From CAWGJC01 sp965276665 (GTDB lineage Bacteria > Pseudomonadota > Alphaproteobacteria > Acetobacterales > Acetobacteraceae): 64,000 nt of DNA. The notes beneath the pieces were generated by a model. The model made no database searches. It was given only the letters and a program-made list of their open reading frames with translations, and was not told the origin of the DNA. The DNA lies in the NCBI GenBank assembly GCA_965276665.1, contig OZ255620.1, positions 3,348,001-3,412,000 on the forward strand. The letters are read 5' to 3'. Below, piece after piece: positions 49,971 through 58,348 of this stretch (within the stretch, counting starts at the first letter, position 1; every line of letters begins with the position of its first letter). Both the position numbers and the translations under genes were made by a program.

Positions 49971-50809
49971 GCACGCGCTACGCGGCCCGCGCGGCACTCG
50001 GGCGCACCGGGGCCTATGCGGCACTGCTTCTCGCGACACTGGTCGTGCTGTTCCCGCTCTACTGGATGATGGCGACGTCGCTGAAGACGCCGCGCGACAT
50101 CTTCCGCCTGCCCTCGCTCTGGCCGCACAACATCACCTTCGCCAATTACCGCATCCTGGTGGTGGACAAGGGATTTCTCACCAATATCGCGAACAGCTTC
50201 CTGGTGGCGGCGGCGGTGACGTTGATTTCGGTCTCGCTCTCGGCGCTCGCCGCCTATGCGATGACGCGCTTCCGCCTGCGGTTCCGTGGTTTGATCGGAC
50301 GGCTGATCCTGTTCGCCTATTTGACACCGGTTTCGCTGCTGTTCATCCCGCTCTCGATCCTGATGGCGCAGCTGCATCTCGGCAATTCGCTGCAGGGGCT
50401 GGTGCTCGTCTATCTCACCTTCTCGCTCCCGCTCGGCACCTGGCTGCTGCAGAGCTTCTTCCGCGGCGTGCCGCGCGAGCTCGAGGAGCAGGGGAGGATC
50501 GATGGGCTGACGCGGTTCGGCGCGCTGGTCCGCATCGTGCTGCCGCTCTCGGCGCCGGGGCTGGCGGCCGTCGCGATCTTCACCTTCACCGGTGCCTGGA
50601 ACGAGCTGCTGCTGGCGCTCGTGCTCATCACGTCCGACGATCAGCGCACGGCGCCGCTGGCGCTCAACTATCTGATCACTAGCGACGTGCTGCCCTGGGG
50701 GCCGTTGATGGCCGGCGCGGTGGTCGCCTCGCTGCCGCTGGTCATTCTCTATTTCGTGGCGCAGCGTTTCATGGTCCAAGGCATGAGCGCGGGCGCGGTC
50801 AAGGGCTGA
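49967..50809 (+). CDS. sugar ABC transporter permease (MalG-like)
   Basis: Permease of 280 aa from GTG 49967. Helix one is AYAALLLATLVVLFPLYWMM, and the EAA loop is LEEQGRIDGLTRFGALVRIV near residue 172, with Glu-Glu-Gln in place of the usual Glu-Ala-Ala. The tail VQGMSAGAVKG is standard. It precedes the mannonate dehydratase by 16 bases, with a GAGGAGG-like ribosome-binding site between. Confidence 0.93.
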   Translation: MSTRYAARAALGRTGAYAALLLATLVVLFPLYWMMATSLKTPRDIFRLPSLWPHNITFANYRILVVDKGFLTNIANSFLVAAAVTLISVSLSALAAYAMTRFRLRFRGLIGRLILFAYLTPVSLLFIPLSILMAQLHLGNSLQGLVLVYLTFSLPLGTWLLQSFFRGVPRELEEQGRIDGLTRFGALVRIVLPLSAPGLAAVAIFTFTGAWNELLLALVLITSDDQRTAPLALNYLITSDVLPWGPLMAGAVVASLPLVILYFVAQRFMVQGMSAGAVKG

Positions 50810-50825
50810 AGAGGAGGAAGATGAT

Positions 50826-51884
50826 ATGGCAAAGCAGGGCATCCGGGTGGCGGTCGGGCAGTTCAACGAGCTCACCGAGGAGAAGCTGCGCTTCGCAGCC
50901 CAGATCGGCGTGGGCGGCATCCAGCTCAACGCGCCGAAATTGCCGGGCGATGCGCGCTGGGAGGAGGCCGATCTGCGCGACCTCGCCGATCGCACGCGCG
51001 CGCACGGTCTCGTGCTCGAGGCGATCGAGAACGTGCCCGTGCATTTCTACGACAAGGCGATGCTCGGCCTGCCGGGGCGCGACGAGCAGATCGAGAATTA
51101 CCGTCACACGCTGCGCGCCGTGGGCCGCGCCGGCATCCCGATCCTGGGCTTCCATTTCATGCCGAACTCGGTCTGGCGCACGGACCGCATGGCCCCCGGC
51201 CGCGGTGGCGCCGGCTGCACGAAATTCGACATGGCGGAAGTCGAGCGCGCGGCCACCGTCGATGCGATGCGGCGCTTTCTCCCGACCGCGCTCGGACGGC
51301 AGGAGGCGATGCCGCTGCGCGACCGCGGCGAGGTGCTGGTGAGCGAAGAAGATATGTGGTCGAACTACGAATACTTCATCCGCGCGGTGCTGCCGGTCGC
51401 CGAGGAGGCGGGCGTGCAGATGGCGATCCACCCCGATGATCCGCCGGTGCCGATGCTCGGCGGCGTGGCCCGCATCTTCCGCGACCCGGCCGGGTTCAAG
51501 CGCGCCTACGCGCTCAATCCCGACAGCCCCGCCTGGGGCCTCGATCTCTGCCTCGGCTGCTGCTCGGAAATGCCGGGTGGGGCGGCGAATGTCCGCGAGA
51601 TGATCGAGTTCTTCGGGCCGAAAGGCCGCATCCTCTACGTGCATTTCCGCGACGTGCAGGGCACCGTGCCGGACTTCCAGGAATGCTTCATCGGCGAGGG
51701 GAATTTCGACCCGGCGGAGACGATGATGCTGCTCAAGCGGAACGGGTTCACCGGCTTCCTGCTCGACGATCATGTCCCGCATATGGATGGCGACACCGAC
51801 TGGAACCATCGCGGCCGGGCGCACGCCATCGGCTACATGCAGGGCCTGCTTCGCATGGGCGGCGTGGTGCAGGCTACGGCATGA
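50826..51884 (+). CDS. uxuA: mannonate dehydratase
   Basis: Protein of 352 aa of the UxuA family, which dehydrates D-mannonate to 2-keto-3-deoxygluconate in hexuronate catabolism (metal-dependent TIM barrel, cytoplasm). Metal and substrate residues are visible in MAIHPDDPPVPMLGG near residue 200, LDLCLGCCSEMPGG near residue 240, ILYVHFRDVQG near residue 268 and LLDDHVPHMDGDTDWNHRGR near residue 312. Length matches the shorter bacterial enzymes (about 350-360). It is the last gene of the transporter operon at 47788-51884. The 3' end overlaps the convergent SDR gene by 11 bases. Confidence 0.9.
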   Translation: MAKQGIRVAVGQFNELTEEKLRFAAQIGVGGIQLNAPKLPGDARWEEADLRDLADRTRAHGLVLEAIENVPVHFYDKAMLGLPGRDEQIENYRHTLRAVGRAGIPILGFHFMPNSVWRTDRMAPGRGGAGCTKFDMAEVERAATVDAMRRFLPTALGRQEAMPLRDRGEVLVSEEDMWSNYEYFIRAVLPVAEEAGVQMAIHPDDPPVPMLGGVARIFRDPAGFKRAYALNPDSPAWGLDLCLGCCSEMPGGAANVREMIEFFGPKGRILYVHFRDVQGTVPDFQECFIGEGNFDPAETMMLLKRNGFTGFLLDDHVPHMDGDTDWNHRGRAHAIGYMQGLLRMGGVVQATA

Positions 51885-52647
51885 GCAGGCCGCCATTGAC
51901 CTCCATCACCTGGCCGGTGACGTAGCCGCTCAGCTGCTCGGAGCAGAGATAGAGAAAGGCGCCGACGCATTCATCGGCGGCGCCGATCCTCTGCTGCGGG
52001 ATCTGCCGGCGCACCGCTTCCAGCATGTCGGGCGGCGTGGTGCGGTCCTGCATTGGCGTCGCGAGCACGCCCGGCGAGACGCAGTTGACACGGATGCCGT
52101 CAGCCGCCACCTCCTTGGCGAGCGCGCGCGAGAAGGTCGCGATGAAGGCCTTGCTGCCGGCATAGAGCGAGGAGCCGCCGCCCCCGCCGGTGCGCGCCGC
52201 GATCGAACTCAGATTGATGATCGACCCGCCGCTCTTCTGCGTCCGGAACTGCCGCACCGCCTCGCGGCAGGCGGCGAAGACCGGGCGGATGTTGAGCGCC
52301 ATGTGGCGGTCGAACAGCGCATCCGGCGTGTCGGCGACCGGGCGGCGCTCCAGCAGGTCGGCGGCATTGTTGATCAGCACATCGATCCTACCGAATGCCT
52401 GCACGGTCTGCCGGATCAGCGCTTCCACCACGTCCGGTTCGGCGATGTCGCCCTGCAGCAGCACGGCCTCGCCGCCGCCGGCGGCGATGTCGGCGCGGAT
52501 CTGCTCGGCCTCCGATCGCCCGCTGCGGTAATGCACGGCGACACGCAATCCGGCGGCGGCCAGGCCACGTGCCGCCGCCGCGCCGATGCCGCGACTGGAG
52601 CCGGTGATCAGGCAGCATTTTCCGGCGAGGTCGGTGGCGATACTCAT
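51874..52647 (-). CDS. SDR family oxidoreductase
   Basis: Classical SDR of 257 aa from the ATG at 52647. Motifs are LITGSSRGIGAAAA (residues 13-26), LINNAADLLE near residue 90, NLSSIAARTG (catalytic Ser) near residue 145, YAGSKAF near residue 160 and the C-terminal GYVTGQVMEVNGG near residue 240. It is the last gene of the minus-strand dpp-type operon (59262 down to 51874). Its reaction is unassigned; in hexuronate loci such enzymes reduce fructuronate or oxidise keto sugars, but the operon linkage here is to a peptide-type importer. Confidence 0.9.
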   Translation of the reverse strand: MSIATDLAGKCCLITGSSRGIGAAAARGLAAAGLRVAVHYRSGRSEAEQIRADIAAGGGEAVLLQGDIAEPDVVEALIRQTVQAFGRIDVLINNAADLLERRPVADTPDALFDRHMALNIRPVFAACREAVRQFRTQKSGGSIINLSSIAARTGGGGGSSLYAGSKAFIATFSRALAKEVAADGIRVNCVSPGVLATPMQDRTTPPDMLEAVRRQIPQQRIGAADECVGAFLYLCSEQLSGYVTGQVMEVNGGLLMP

Positions 52648-52670
52648 CAATGTTTCTCCGCGCCGAGCGA

Positions 52671-53441
52671 TCAGGCGAGTTCGGCGATGACGAGGCGAGC
52701 CACGTCTTCCGGGGCTTCCACCGCGACCGAATGGCCGACGCCCGGCATCTCGATGGAGGTCGCGCGTTCGCCGATCTCCGCCTTGAGTCGTCGTCCGTTC
52801 TCGGGGGGTGCCGCTACGTCGTCCGCACCCTGGATGATGATCACGCGCGCCTGCCCGGCGGTCCACCAGGACGCGGTGTCCGTCGCGGCGGCGGCGGCGA
52901 GGTAGGATTTCATCACCGTCTGCGACCATCCATCGATCCAGACGGAGATGTCGCGCCCGGGGCCGAACCAGGCGGCGCGCACCGCCTTTGCCCGGATATC
53001 GGGCGGCGTGTCCACCGCCTGTGCGAGCCGGATCGCCTCGGCGATGTCGGGAGAAGGCTGCACGAGCCCGCTGCATCCGAGCAGTACCACCGTGGAGACG
53101 AGATCCGGCCGGTCCGTTGCGAGCATGCGGGCGATGCGGTTCCCGAAAGCATGGCCGATCACCACGACCGGGGGTTTGGCCACCGCCTCGATCACCGCGG
53201 CGATATCGGCGGCGAGATCGTGCAAGGTGAGCCCGTCCAGCGGGCCGGTGCTGCCGCCGCTGCCGCGCGGATCTGGCTGAACGACACGGAACCCGGCCTC
53301 GACGAGGTATTGCGCGAACGGGTCGAGATCCCCGGCATCCCGACCGAGCCCCGGCAGCAGCACCAGCACGTGCCCGGTCCCGGCGATCCGCACGCGCAGG
53401 GACGCGTCGCCATGCGCGATCTCCCGAATGTCGTTCCGCAT
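52671..53441 (-). CDS. alpha/beta hydrolase fold protein with Ala at the nucleophile position
   Basis: Protein of 256 aa with an alpha/beta hydrolase fold: oxyanion-side LVLLPGLGRDAGDLDPF near residue 27, strand VVQPDPRGSGGST near residue 54, acid strand IIIQGADDVAAPPENGRRL near residue 200 and catalytic His in MPGVGHSVAVEAPEDVAR near residue 233. The elbow that normally reads G-x-S-x-G is VVVIGHAFGNRIARML near residue 92, so Ser is replaced by Ala (codon GCT). It is either a non-hydrolytic member or uses another mechanism. It lies 3 bases after the binding-protein stop, in the dpp-type operon. Confidence 0.85.
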   Translation of the reverse strand: MRNDIREIAHGDASLRVRIAGTGHVLVLLPGLGRDAGDLDPFAQYLVEAGFRVVQPDPRGSGGSTGPLDGLTLHDLAADIAAVIEAVAKPPVVVIGHAFGNRIARMLATDRPDLVSTVVLLGCSGLVQPSPDIAEAIRLAQAVDTPPDIRAKAVRAAWFGPGRDISVWIDGWSQTVMKSYLAAAAATDTASWWTAGQARVIIIQGADDVAAPPENGRRLKAEIGERATSIEMPGVGHSVAVEAPEDVARLVIAELA

Positions 53442-53444
53442 CGC

Positions 53445-55025
53445 TCAGGCCTTCTCGATGTTCCAGTAAACCAGCGTGTTCGCCTTCACCACGCCGGTCA
53501 CGTTGCGGCGCCAGACGAAGGGCTGCTTGAACTGGCCGAGCGGCACGTAGGGCATGAAATTCCACAACTCCGTGTGCATCTTGTCGAGCAGCGCGCGCTG
53601 CTTCACCGGGTCGCTCTCGCGCATATAGGCGATCCGCATATCTTCTTCCGTCTGGTCGCAGGGCCAGCCGACGAAATTCTTGCCGTCGCAGGTGGTGATG
53701 GTGGACGGGCTGGTGAGCGGGCTCGCGAGTTGCGCGCCGTTGGCGCTGGTGTGGAAGAGATTCCAGCCACCCTTGTCCGGCGGATCCTTGCGCGCGCGCC
53801 GCGCCGACACCGTGCCCCAATCCGAGAGCTGGAGATCGACCTTGATGCCGATCTTCGGCAGGAGGTCGGCGGTGACCATCGTCATCGCCTGGTAGGCCGG
53901 CACGTCCGACCCGCCGATCAGGACGACGGGCTTGCCGTCATAGCCGGATTCCGCGACGAGCTTGCGGGCGAGGTCGAGATCCGGATGGCGATAGGCGTCG
54001 GAGCCGATCTCGGTGCCGTTCGGGCTGCCGCACACCCAGAACGCGTAGCATTCGCGCCAGTAATGCGGGTCGCCGTAGGCCGCGTTCATATAGTCGGTCT
54101 GGCGCACCGCATGGGCGACGGCCTGCCGCGCCTTGATGTTGTCGAAAGGCGGGTAGAGGCAGTTGAAGCGCAGCACGGCATAGGTTTCGATCGGCCAGAC
54201 CTCGCCGACCACGATGTTCGGGTCGTGCACGACGGTCGGCAGCAGGTCGAGCGTCGGTGCGTCCAGGAAATCGACCTCGCCACGGCGGAGCGCCGCATAG
54301 GCGGTGCTGGAATCCGGCATCACCTGCAATTCGACCCGATCGACCTTCACCACCTTGCCGCCGGCAAACCCGCTCGCCGGCTCCGCGCGCGGCAGGTATT
54401 TGTCGAATTTGTCGTAGACGAGCTTGGCACCCGGCCGGTATTCCGCCGTGTTGAAGCGGAACGGGCCGGAGCCGACGATCTCCTTGATCGGCGTATAGGG
54501 ATCGGTCAGCGCCTCCTTCTCGCGCATGATCGATCCGGCGATGCCGTTGCTGCCGCCGAGCAGGAACTCGACATAATTGAACGGCGCCTTGAGCCGCAGG
54601 GTGAAGCTCTGGTCGTCCACCCGGTCGAGCGAGGCGATCAGCCCGGCGAAGATCTGGTTCTGGGTGTCACGGATGAACATGCGCTTCAGGCTCGGGATCA
54701 CGTCGCGCGTGGTGACCGCCGAGCCGTCATGGAAGGTGAGGCCTGCGCGCAGGGTGAATGTGTAGAGCAGCCGGTCATCGGAGCGCGAATACGCGCCGAC
54801 CATTTGTGGCCGCGGCACCATGTCCGCATCCCAGCTGAACAGCGTGTCGTAGACCATGGCGGCATGCACCGAGGTGACGTTGGCCTGCGACTGGTGCGGG
54901 TCGAACACCAGCGGCTCGGCCTGCGGCACCACACGCAGCACATGTCTCGTCGATTGCGCGCGCGCCGTGCCGATTCCCGTCCCAGTCGCGACGGCCATGG
55001 CGGCGAAGTGGCGTCTCGTGATCAT
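53445..55025 (-). CDS. ABC transporter substrate-binding protein, family 5 (peptide type)
   Basis: Exported binding protein of 526 aa from the ATG at 55025. ITRRHFAAMAVATGTGIGTA is a twin-arginine-type signal. It is a clear paralogue of the protein at 4604-6196: both have SDWGTVSARR-like and GGWNLFHTSANGA-like segments, a Cys pair around CYAFWVCGSPNGT near residue 325 and TTCDGKNFVGWPCDQT near residue 445. Family 5 signature FTLRAGLTFHDGSAVTTRD lies near residue 85. Its gene is in the same operon as dppBCDF-like genes, so it is the likely receptor for that transporter. Confidence 0.92.
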   Translation of the reverse strand: MITRRHFAAMAVATGTGIGTARAQSTRHVLRVVPQAEPLVFDPHQSQANVTSVHAAMVYDTLFSWDADMVPRPQMVGAYSRSDDRLLYTFTLRAGLTFHDGSAVTTRDVIPSLKRMFIRDTQNQIFAGLIASLDRVDDQSFTLRLKAPFNYVEFLLGGSNGIAGSIMREKEALTDPYTPIKEIVGSGPFRFNTAEYRPGAKLVYDKFDKYLPRAEPASGFAGGKVVKVDRVELQVMPDSSTAYAALRRGEVDFLDAPTLDLLPTVVHDPNIVVGEVWPIETYAVLRFNCLYPPFDNIKARQAVAHAVRQTDYMNAAYGDPHYWRECYAFWVCGSPNGTEIGSDAYRHPDLDLARKLVAESGYDGKPVVLIGGSDVPAYQAMTMVTADLLPKIGIKVDLQLSDWGTVSARRARKDPPDKGGWNLFHTSANGAQLASPLTSPSTITTCDGKNFVGWPCDQTEEDMRIAYMRESDPVKQRALLDKMHTELWNFMPYVPLGQFKQPFVWRRNVTGVVKANTLVYWNIEKA

Positions 55026-55075
55026 CGGATCGCTCCCGCGGCTTGCAAAACGATAAGAGACGCCGGGCCGGAATC

Positions 55076-55534
55076 CTAGCGGACAAAGCGCAGCGCGAGC
55101 AGGCCGATCAGCGCTGTCACGATGAGAAACTCGCCGAGGCTGCCGGTGCGGCAGAGCGGCAGCGATTGCCGCGCGCGCAGCGGCCAGGCGAGGCGCAGCC
55201 CGGCCGGCGTCAGCATATCGGCGGCAAGATGCGAGAGATAGCCGATGGCGAGTGGCACCACGACGCTGCGCGGCCAGCCGCGCAGTGCGACGAGGCAGAG
55301 CAGGACGGCCAGCAGGGAGTGCGTCACGCCGCGATGGCTGACGGCCAGCGCCAACGGCCGCGCGACGAAGTCGAGCCGCCGCCCGACCCAGGAGCCGGGA
55401 TGGTCGATATCGGGCAGCAGCGCGCCGGCCGCCGACAGAACGAGCGGCAGGGGCGCGAGCGTGGACAGCCCGAGATGCGGCGCCGCGACGCTCCAGGCGG
55501 CGAGGCCGATGACCACGTGCGATCCCGCCGTCAT
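55076..55534 (-). CDS. YdjM-like inner-membrane protein (LexA-binding hydrolase family)
   Basis: Small membrane protein of 152 aa from the ATG at 55534, two bases past the DppF-like stop. The family pattern is present: GSHVVIGLAAWSV at the N terminus with the first conserved His, LLPDIDHPGSWVGRR near residue 42 (D-x-D-H-P), VSHRGVTHSLLAVLLC near residue 67 (H-R-G-x-x-H-S) and YLSHLAADMLTPAGLRLAWP near residue 98. Four or so helices are predicted. The family is named from homology to metal-dependent hydrolases; its activity is unknown. Its insertion in a peptide-transport operon is unusual. Confidence 0.85.
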   Translation of the reverse strand: MTAGSHVVIGLAAWSVAAPHLGLSTLAPLPLVLSAAGALLPDIDHPGSWVGRRLDFVARPLALAVSHRGVTHSLLAVLLCLVALRGWPRSVVVPLAIGYLSHLAADMLTPAGLRLAWPLRARQSLPLCRTGSLGEFLIVTALIGLLALRFVR

Positions 55535-55536
55535 CT

Positions 55537-56505
55537 TCAATCGGCGGCCAGCAGGCACTCCACAAGCTTTCCTTCGTGCCTGAGCCCGTCAGGCGATTCC
55601 GTGCGGCAGCGATCCACCGCGATCGGGCAACGCGGATGGAAACGGCAGCCTTTCGGAATGTTGGCGGGGTCCGGATAGCTCTCGCCAAGCCCGACCTCGG
55701 GAATGCCGAGCCCGGGTTCCGGCGTCAGCACCGAGGCGAGCAGCGCGCGCGTGTAAGGGTGCGAGGGTGTGCTGAACAGCTCGTCCACCGGCGCATGCTC
55801 GGCGATGCGGCCGAGATACATGACCGCGACCTCGCTCGCGATGTGCTCGACCACGGCCAGGTTATGGCTGATGAACACATAAGTGAGGCGGAATTCGCGG
55901 CGCAGCTCGCCGAGCAGGTTCAGGATCTGCGCCTGCACCGAGACGTCGAGCGCGGAGGTCGGTTCGTCGCACACCACGATGCGCGGCCGCAGCACGAGCG
56001 CGCGCGCGATCGCGACGCGTTGGCGCTGGCCGCCCGAGAGCTGCGACGGGAAGCGTTGCGCCATCTCGGGGGAGATGCCGACGCGCGCCAGAATCTCGGC
56101 GACCCGCTCCTGCCGTTCCGCGGAGCGGATGCCTTGCGCCGCGAGCGGCAAGCCCACGATCTCGCCGATGCGGTGGCGCGGGTTGAGCGAGGAGTACGGG
56201 TCCTGGAACACCGGCTGGATCAGCCGCGCGCGTTCCTGCCGGGAGAGATCCGCGAGCCGCTTGCCATCGACCAGCACCGAGCCGGAGGTGGGCGCGAGCA
56301 GGCCGAGAATGATGCGCGCGAGCGTCGATTTCCCGCAGCCGGATTCGCCCACAATGCCCATCACGCCGCCGATGGGCACGTCGAGCGTCACGCCGTCCAC
56401 CGCGACGACGCGGCGCGACTTGCCCATCATGCCGCCGCCCTGGTCGAACACGCGGGTGACGTCGCGGATCTCGATCGCCGCATGGTCTGCCGCCGTGTCG
56501 CTCAC
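55537..56505 (-). CDS. peptide ABC transporter ATP-binding protein (DppF-like)
   Basis: ATPase of 322 aa. Walker A is GESGCGKSTLAR near residue 53, the Q loop is PVFQDPYSSLNPR, the signature is LSGGQRQRVAIARALVLRP near residue 155, Walker B is IVVCDEPTSALDVSVQAQ and the switch His is in FISHNLAVVEHIA. The C-terminal oligopeptide extension has the Cys-rich KGCRFHPRCPIAVDRC near residue 293, a feature of OppD/F-type subunits that bind an iron-sulphur cluster in some members. It overlaps the DppD-like gene by 4 bases. Confidence 0.94.
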   Translation of the reverse strand: MSDTAADHAAIEIRDVTRVFDQGGGMMGKSRRVVAVDGVTLDVPIGGVMGIVGESGCGKSTLARIILGLLAPTSGSVLVDGKRLADLSRQERARLIQPVFQDPYSSLNPRHRIGEIVGLPLAAQGIRSAERQERVAEILARVGISPEMAQRFPSQLSGGQRQRVAIARALVLRPRIVVCDEPTSALDVSVQAQILNLLGELRREFRLTYVFISHNLAVVEHIASEVAVMYLGRIAEHAPVDELFSTPSHPYTRALLASVLTPEPGLGIPEVGLGESYPDPANIPKGCRFHPRCPIAVDRCRTESPDGLRHEGKLVECLLAAD

Positions 56506-57473
56506 GCCGCCTCGGCGCGCTCGGGCGGCAGGATGCAGAGATAGTCGTGCGCGTCGCTCCGCGCCCGGCGCGGCACCGGCTCCGCGCAGACCGGCTCGGC
56601 ATGCGGGCAGCGATCGCGGAAGCCGCAGCCGACGAAGCCCGGCCTGATGCGCGGCACCACGCCAGGGATGCTGCCGAGCGCCTCGTCCCGCCGCACCTTG
56701 CCGGGGATCGGCACGCAGGCGAGCAGGCCACGCGTATAGGGATGCGAGGGATGCGCGAAAAGCTGCTCCACCGGCGCGCTCTCCACCACCTCGCCCGCAT
56801 ACATCACCGAGACGCGATGCGCGACGCGGGCGACGATGCCGAGATCATGCGTGATCAGCAGGATCGCGAGGCCGAGCTCGCGCTGCAGCTCGGCGAGCAG
56901 GCGGAGAATTTGCGCCTGCACGGTCACGTCGAGCGCGGTGGTGGGTTCGTCGGCGATGAGCAATTCCGGTTCGCACATCAGGCTCATCGCGATCATCACG
57001 CGCTGCCGGAGGCCGCCCGAGAGCTGGTGCGGATGCTGGCCGAGCCGCATGCCGGGCGCGGTGATGCCGACACGGGCGAGCAGATCCGCCGCGCGGTCGG
57101 TCGCCACGCGCTGGCTGACCTTGCGATGCCAGCGCATCACCTCCGTCATCTGCGACCCGATCGTGTAGGCCGGGTTGAGGCTGGTCATCGGCTCCTGGAA
57201 GATCATCGCGATCTTGTCGCCGCGCAGCCGGGCCATCTCGCGCTCGGGAAGCCGCGCCAGGTCGGTGTCATGGAAGCGGAGATGGGTGGCGCGGCGATGC
57301 GCCTGATGCGCGAGCAGCCCCATGATGGCGAGCGAGGAGACCGATTTGCCGCAGCCGGATTCGCCCACCAGGCAATGCGTCTCGCCGCGCGCGATGCGGA
57401 GCGAGATGCCGCGCACCGCCGCGATCGGCCCGAACTCGACACGAAGATCGGCGACGTCGAGGACCGGTGTCAC
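56502..57473 (-). CDS. peptide ABC transporter ATP-binding protein (DppD-like)
   Basis: ATPase of 323 aa. Walker A is GESGCGKSVSSL near residue 39, the Q loop is MIFQEPMTSLNPAY, the signature is LSGGLRQRVMIAMSLMCEP near residue 152 and Walker B is LLIADEPTTALDVTVQAQ. The C-terminal Cys-rich motif is GCGFRDRCPHAEPVC near residue 285. It pairs with DppF in the same transcript (ATGA overlaps at both ends). Confidence 0.94.
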   Translation of the reverse strand: MTPVLDVADLRVEFGPIAAVRGISLRIARGETHCLVGESGCGKSVSSLAIMGLLAHQAHRRATHLRFHDTDLARLPEREMARLRGDKIAMIFQEPMTSLNPAYTIGSQMTEVMRWHRKVSQRVATDRAADLLARVGITAPGMRLGQHPHQLSGGLRQRVMIAMSLMCEPELLIADEPTTALDVTVQAQILRLLAELQRELGLAILLITHDLGIVARVAHRVSVMYAGEVVESAPVEQLFAHPSHPYTRGLLACVPIPGKVRRDEALGSIPGVVPRIRPGFVGCGFRDRCPHAEPVCAEPVPRRARSDAHDYLCILPPERAEAA

Positions 57474-58348
57474 GGGCTATGCGCCGTCCGCAGCCGGTCG
57501 CGCAGCCCGTCGCCGAGCAGGTTGATGCCGAGCACGAGCACAAAGAGCGAGAGGCCCGGGATCATGATCACCCAGGGCGAGAAGAAGATGTAGTCCTTCG
57601 CCTCGGCGATCATCAGCCCCCAGGAGGGCAGAGGCGGCGGCACGCCGAGGCCGAGGAAGGAGGCGGCGGATTCGAGCAGGATCGCCGCCGCCATCTCGAG
57701 CGTCGCGACCACGACCAGATGCTGCAGGATGTTCGGCAGCACCTCGCGCAGCAGGATATGCGCGCGCGACGCGCCGGAGGCCCAGGCGGCGGCGATGTAG
57801 TCGAGATTGCGCACCTGCATCGTGGTGGTGCGCGCAACCACCGAGAAGCGTTCCCAGAGCAGCAGGCCGAGGGTCAGGATCACGAGCTCGAGCGAGCTGC
57901 CGCGCAGGCTCACCACCGCGAGCAGAACGAGGATGAGCGGGATGGAGAGCCGGCAGGTGATCAGGAACATCACCACATCGTCCACCCAGCCGCCGAAGAA
58001 CCCGCCGATCACGCCGAGCGTGGTGCCGATCAACCCCGACGTGATCACGGTGAGCACGCCGATCGTCATCGAGATGCGGGCGCCGAGAATGAGGCGTGAG
58101 AGATAGTCGCGGCCGAGTTGGTCGGTGCCGAGAAGGTTGGTCGGGCTGCCGCCGGCCATCCAGATCGGCGGCACCAGCCGGCGCGTGAGATCCTGCGCGT
58201 ACGGGTCGTGCGGCATCAGCAGCGGCGCCAGCAGCCCGATCAGCGCGGTGCCGGCGACGATGATCGCGCCGAGCACCAACGTGATCTGGCGCAGGCGAAG
58301 ACGCGGCCGGCGGCGCGGGGCGACCAGCACGGCCGCGCTCGCGCTCAT
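57470..58348 (-). CDS. peptide ABC transporter permease (DppC-like)
   Basis: Permease of 292 aa. Helix one is near residues 22-46 (LVLGAIIVAGTALIGLLAPL), followed by the periplasmic GTDQLGRDYLSRLILGARIS near residue 73 that marks the OppC N-terminal region. The EAA loop is AAAWASGASRAHILLREVLP near residue 180. Overlaps the DppB-like gene by 4 bases. Confidence 0.94.
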   Translation of the reverse strand: MSASAAVLVAPRRRPRLRLRQITLVLGAIIVAGTALIGLLAPLLMPHDPYAQDLTRRLVPPIWMAGGSPTNLLGTDQLGRDYLSRLILGARISMTIGVLTVITSGLIGTTLGVIGGFFGGWVDDVVMFLITCRLSIPLILVLLAVVSLRGSSLELVILTLGLLLWERFSVVARTTTMQVRNLDYIAAAWASGASRAHILLREVLPNILQHLVVVATLEMAAAILLESAASFLGLGVPPPLPSWGLMIAEAKDYIFFSPWVIMIPGLSLFVLVLGINLLGDGLRDRLRTAHSP

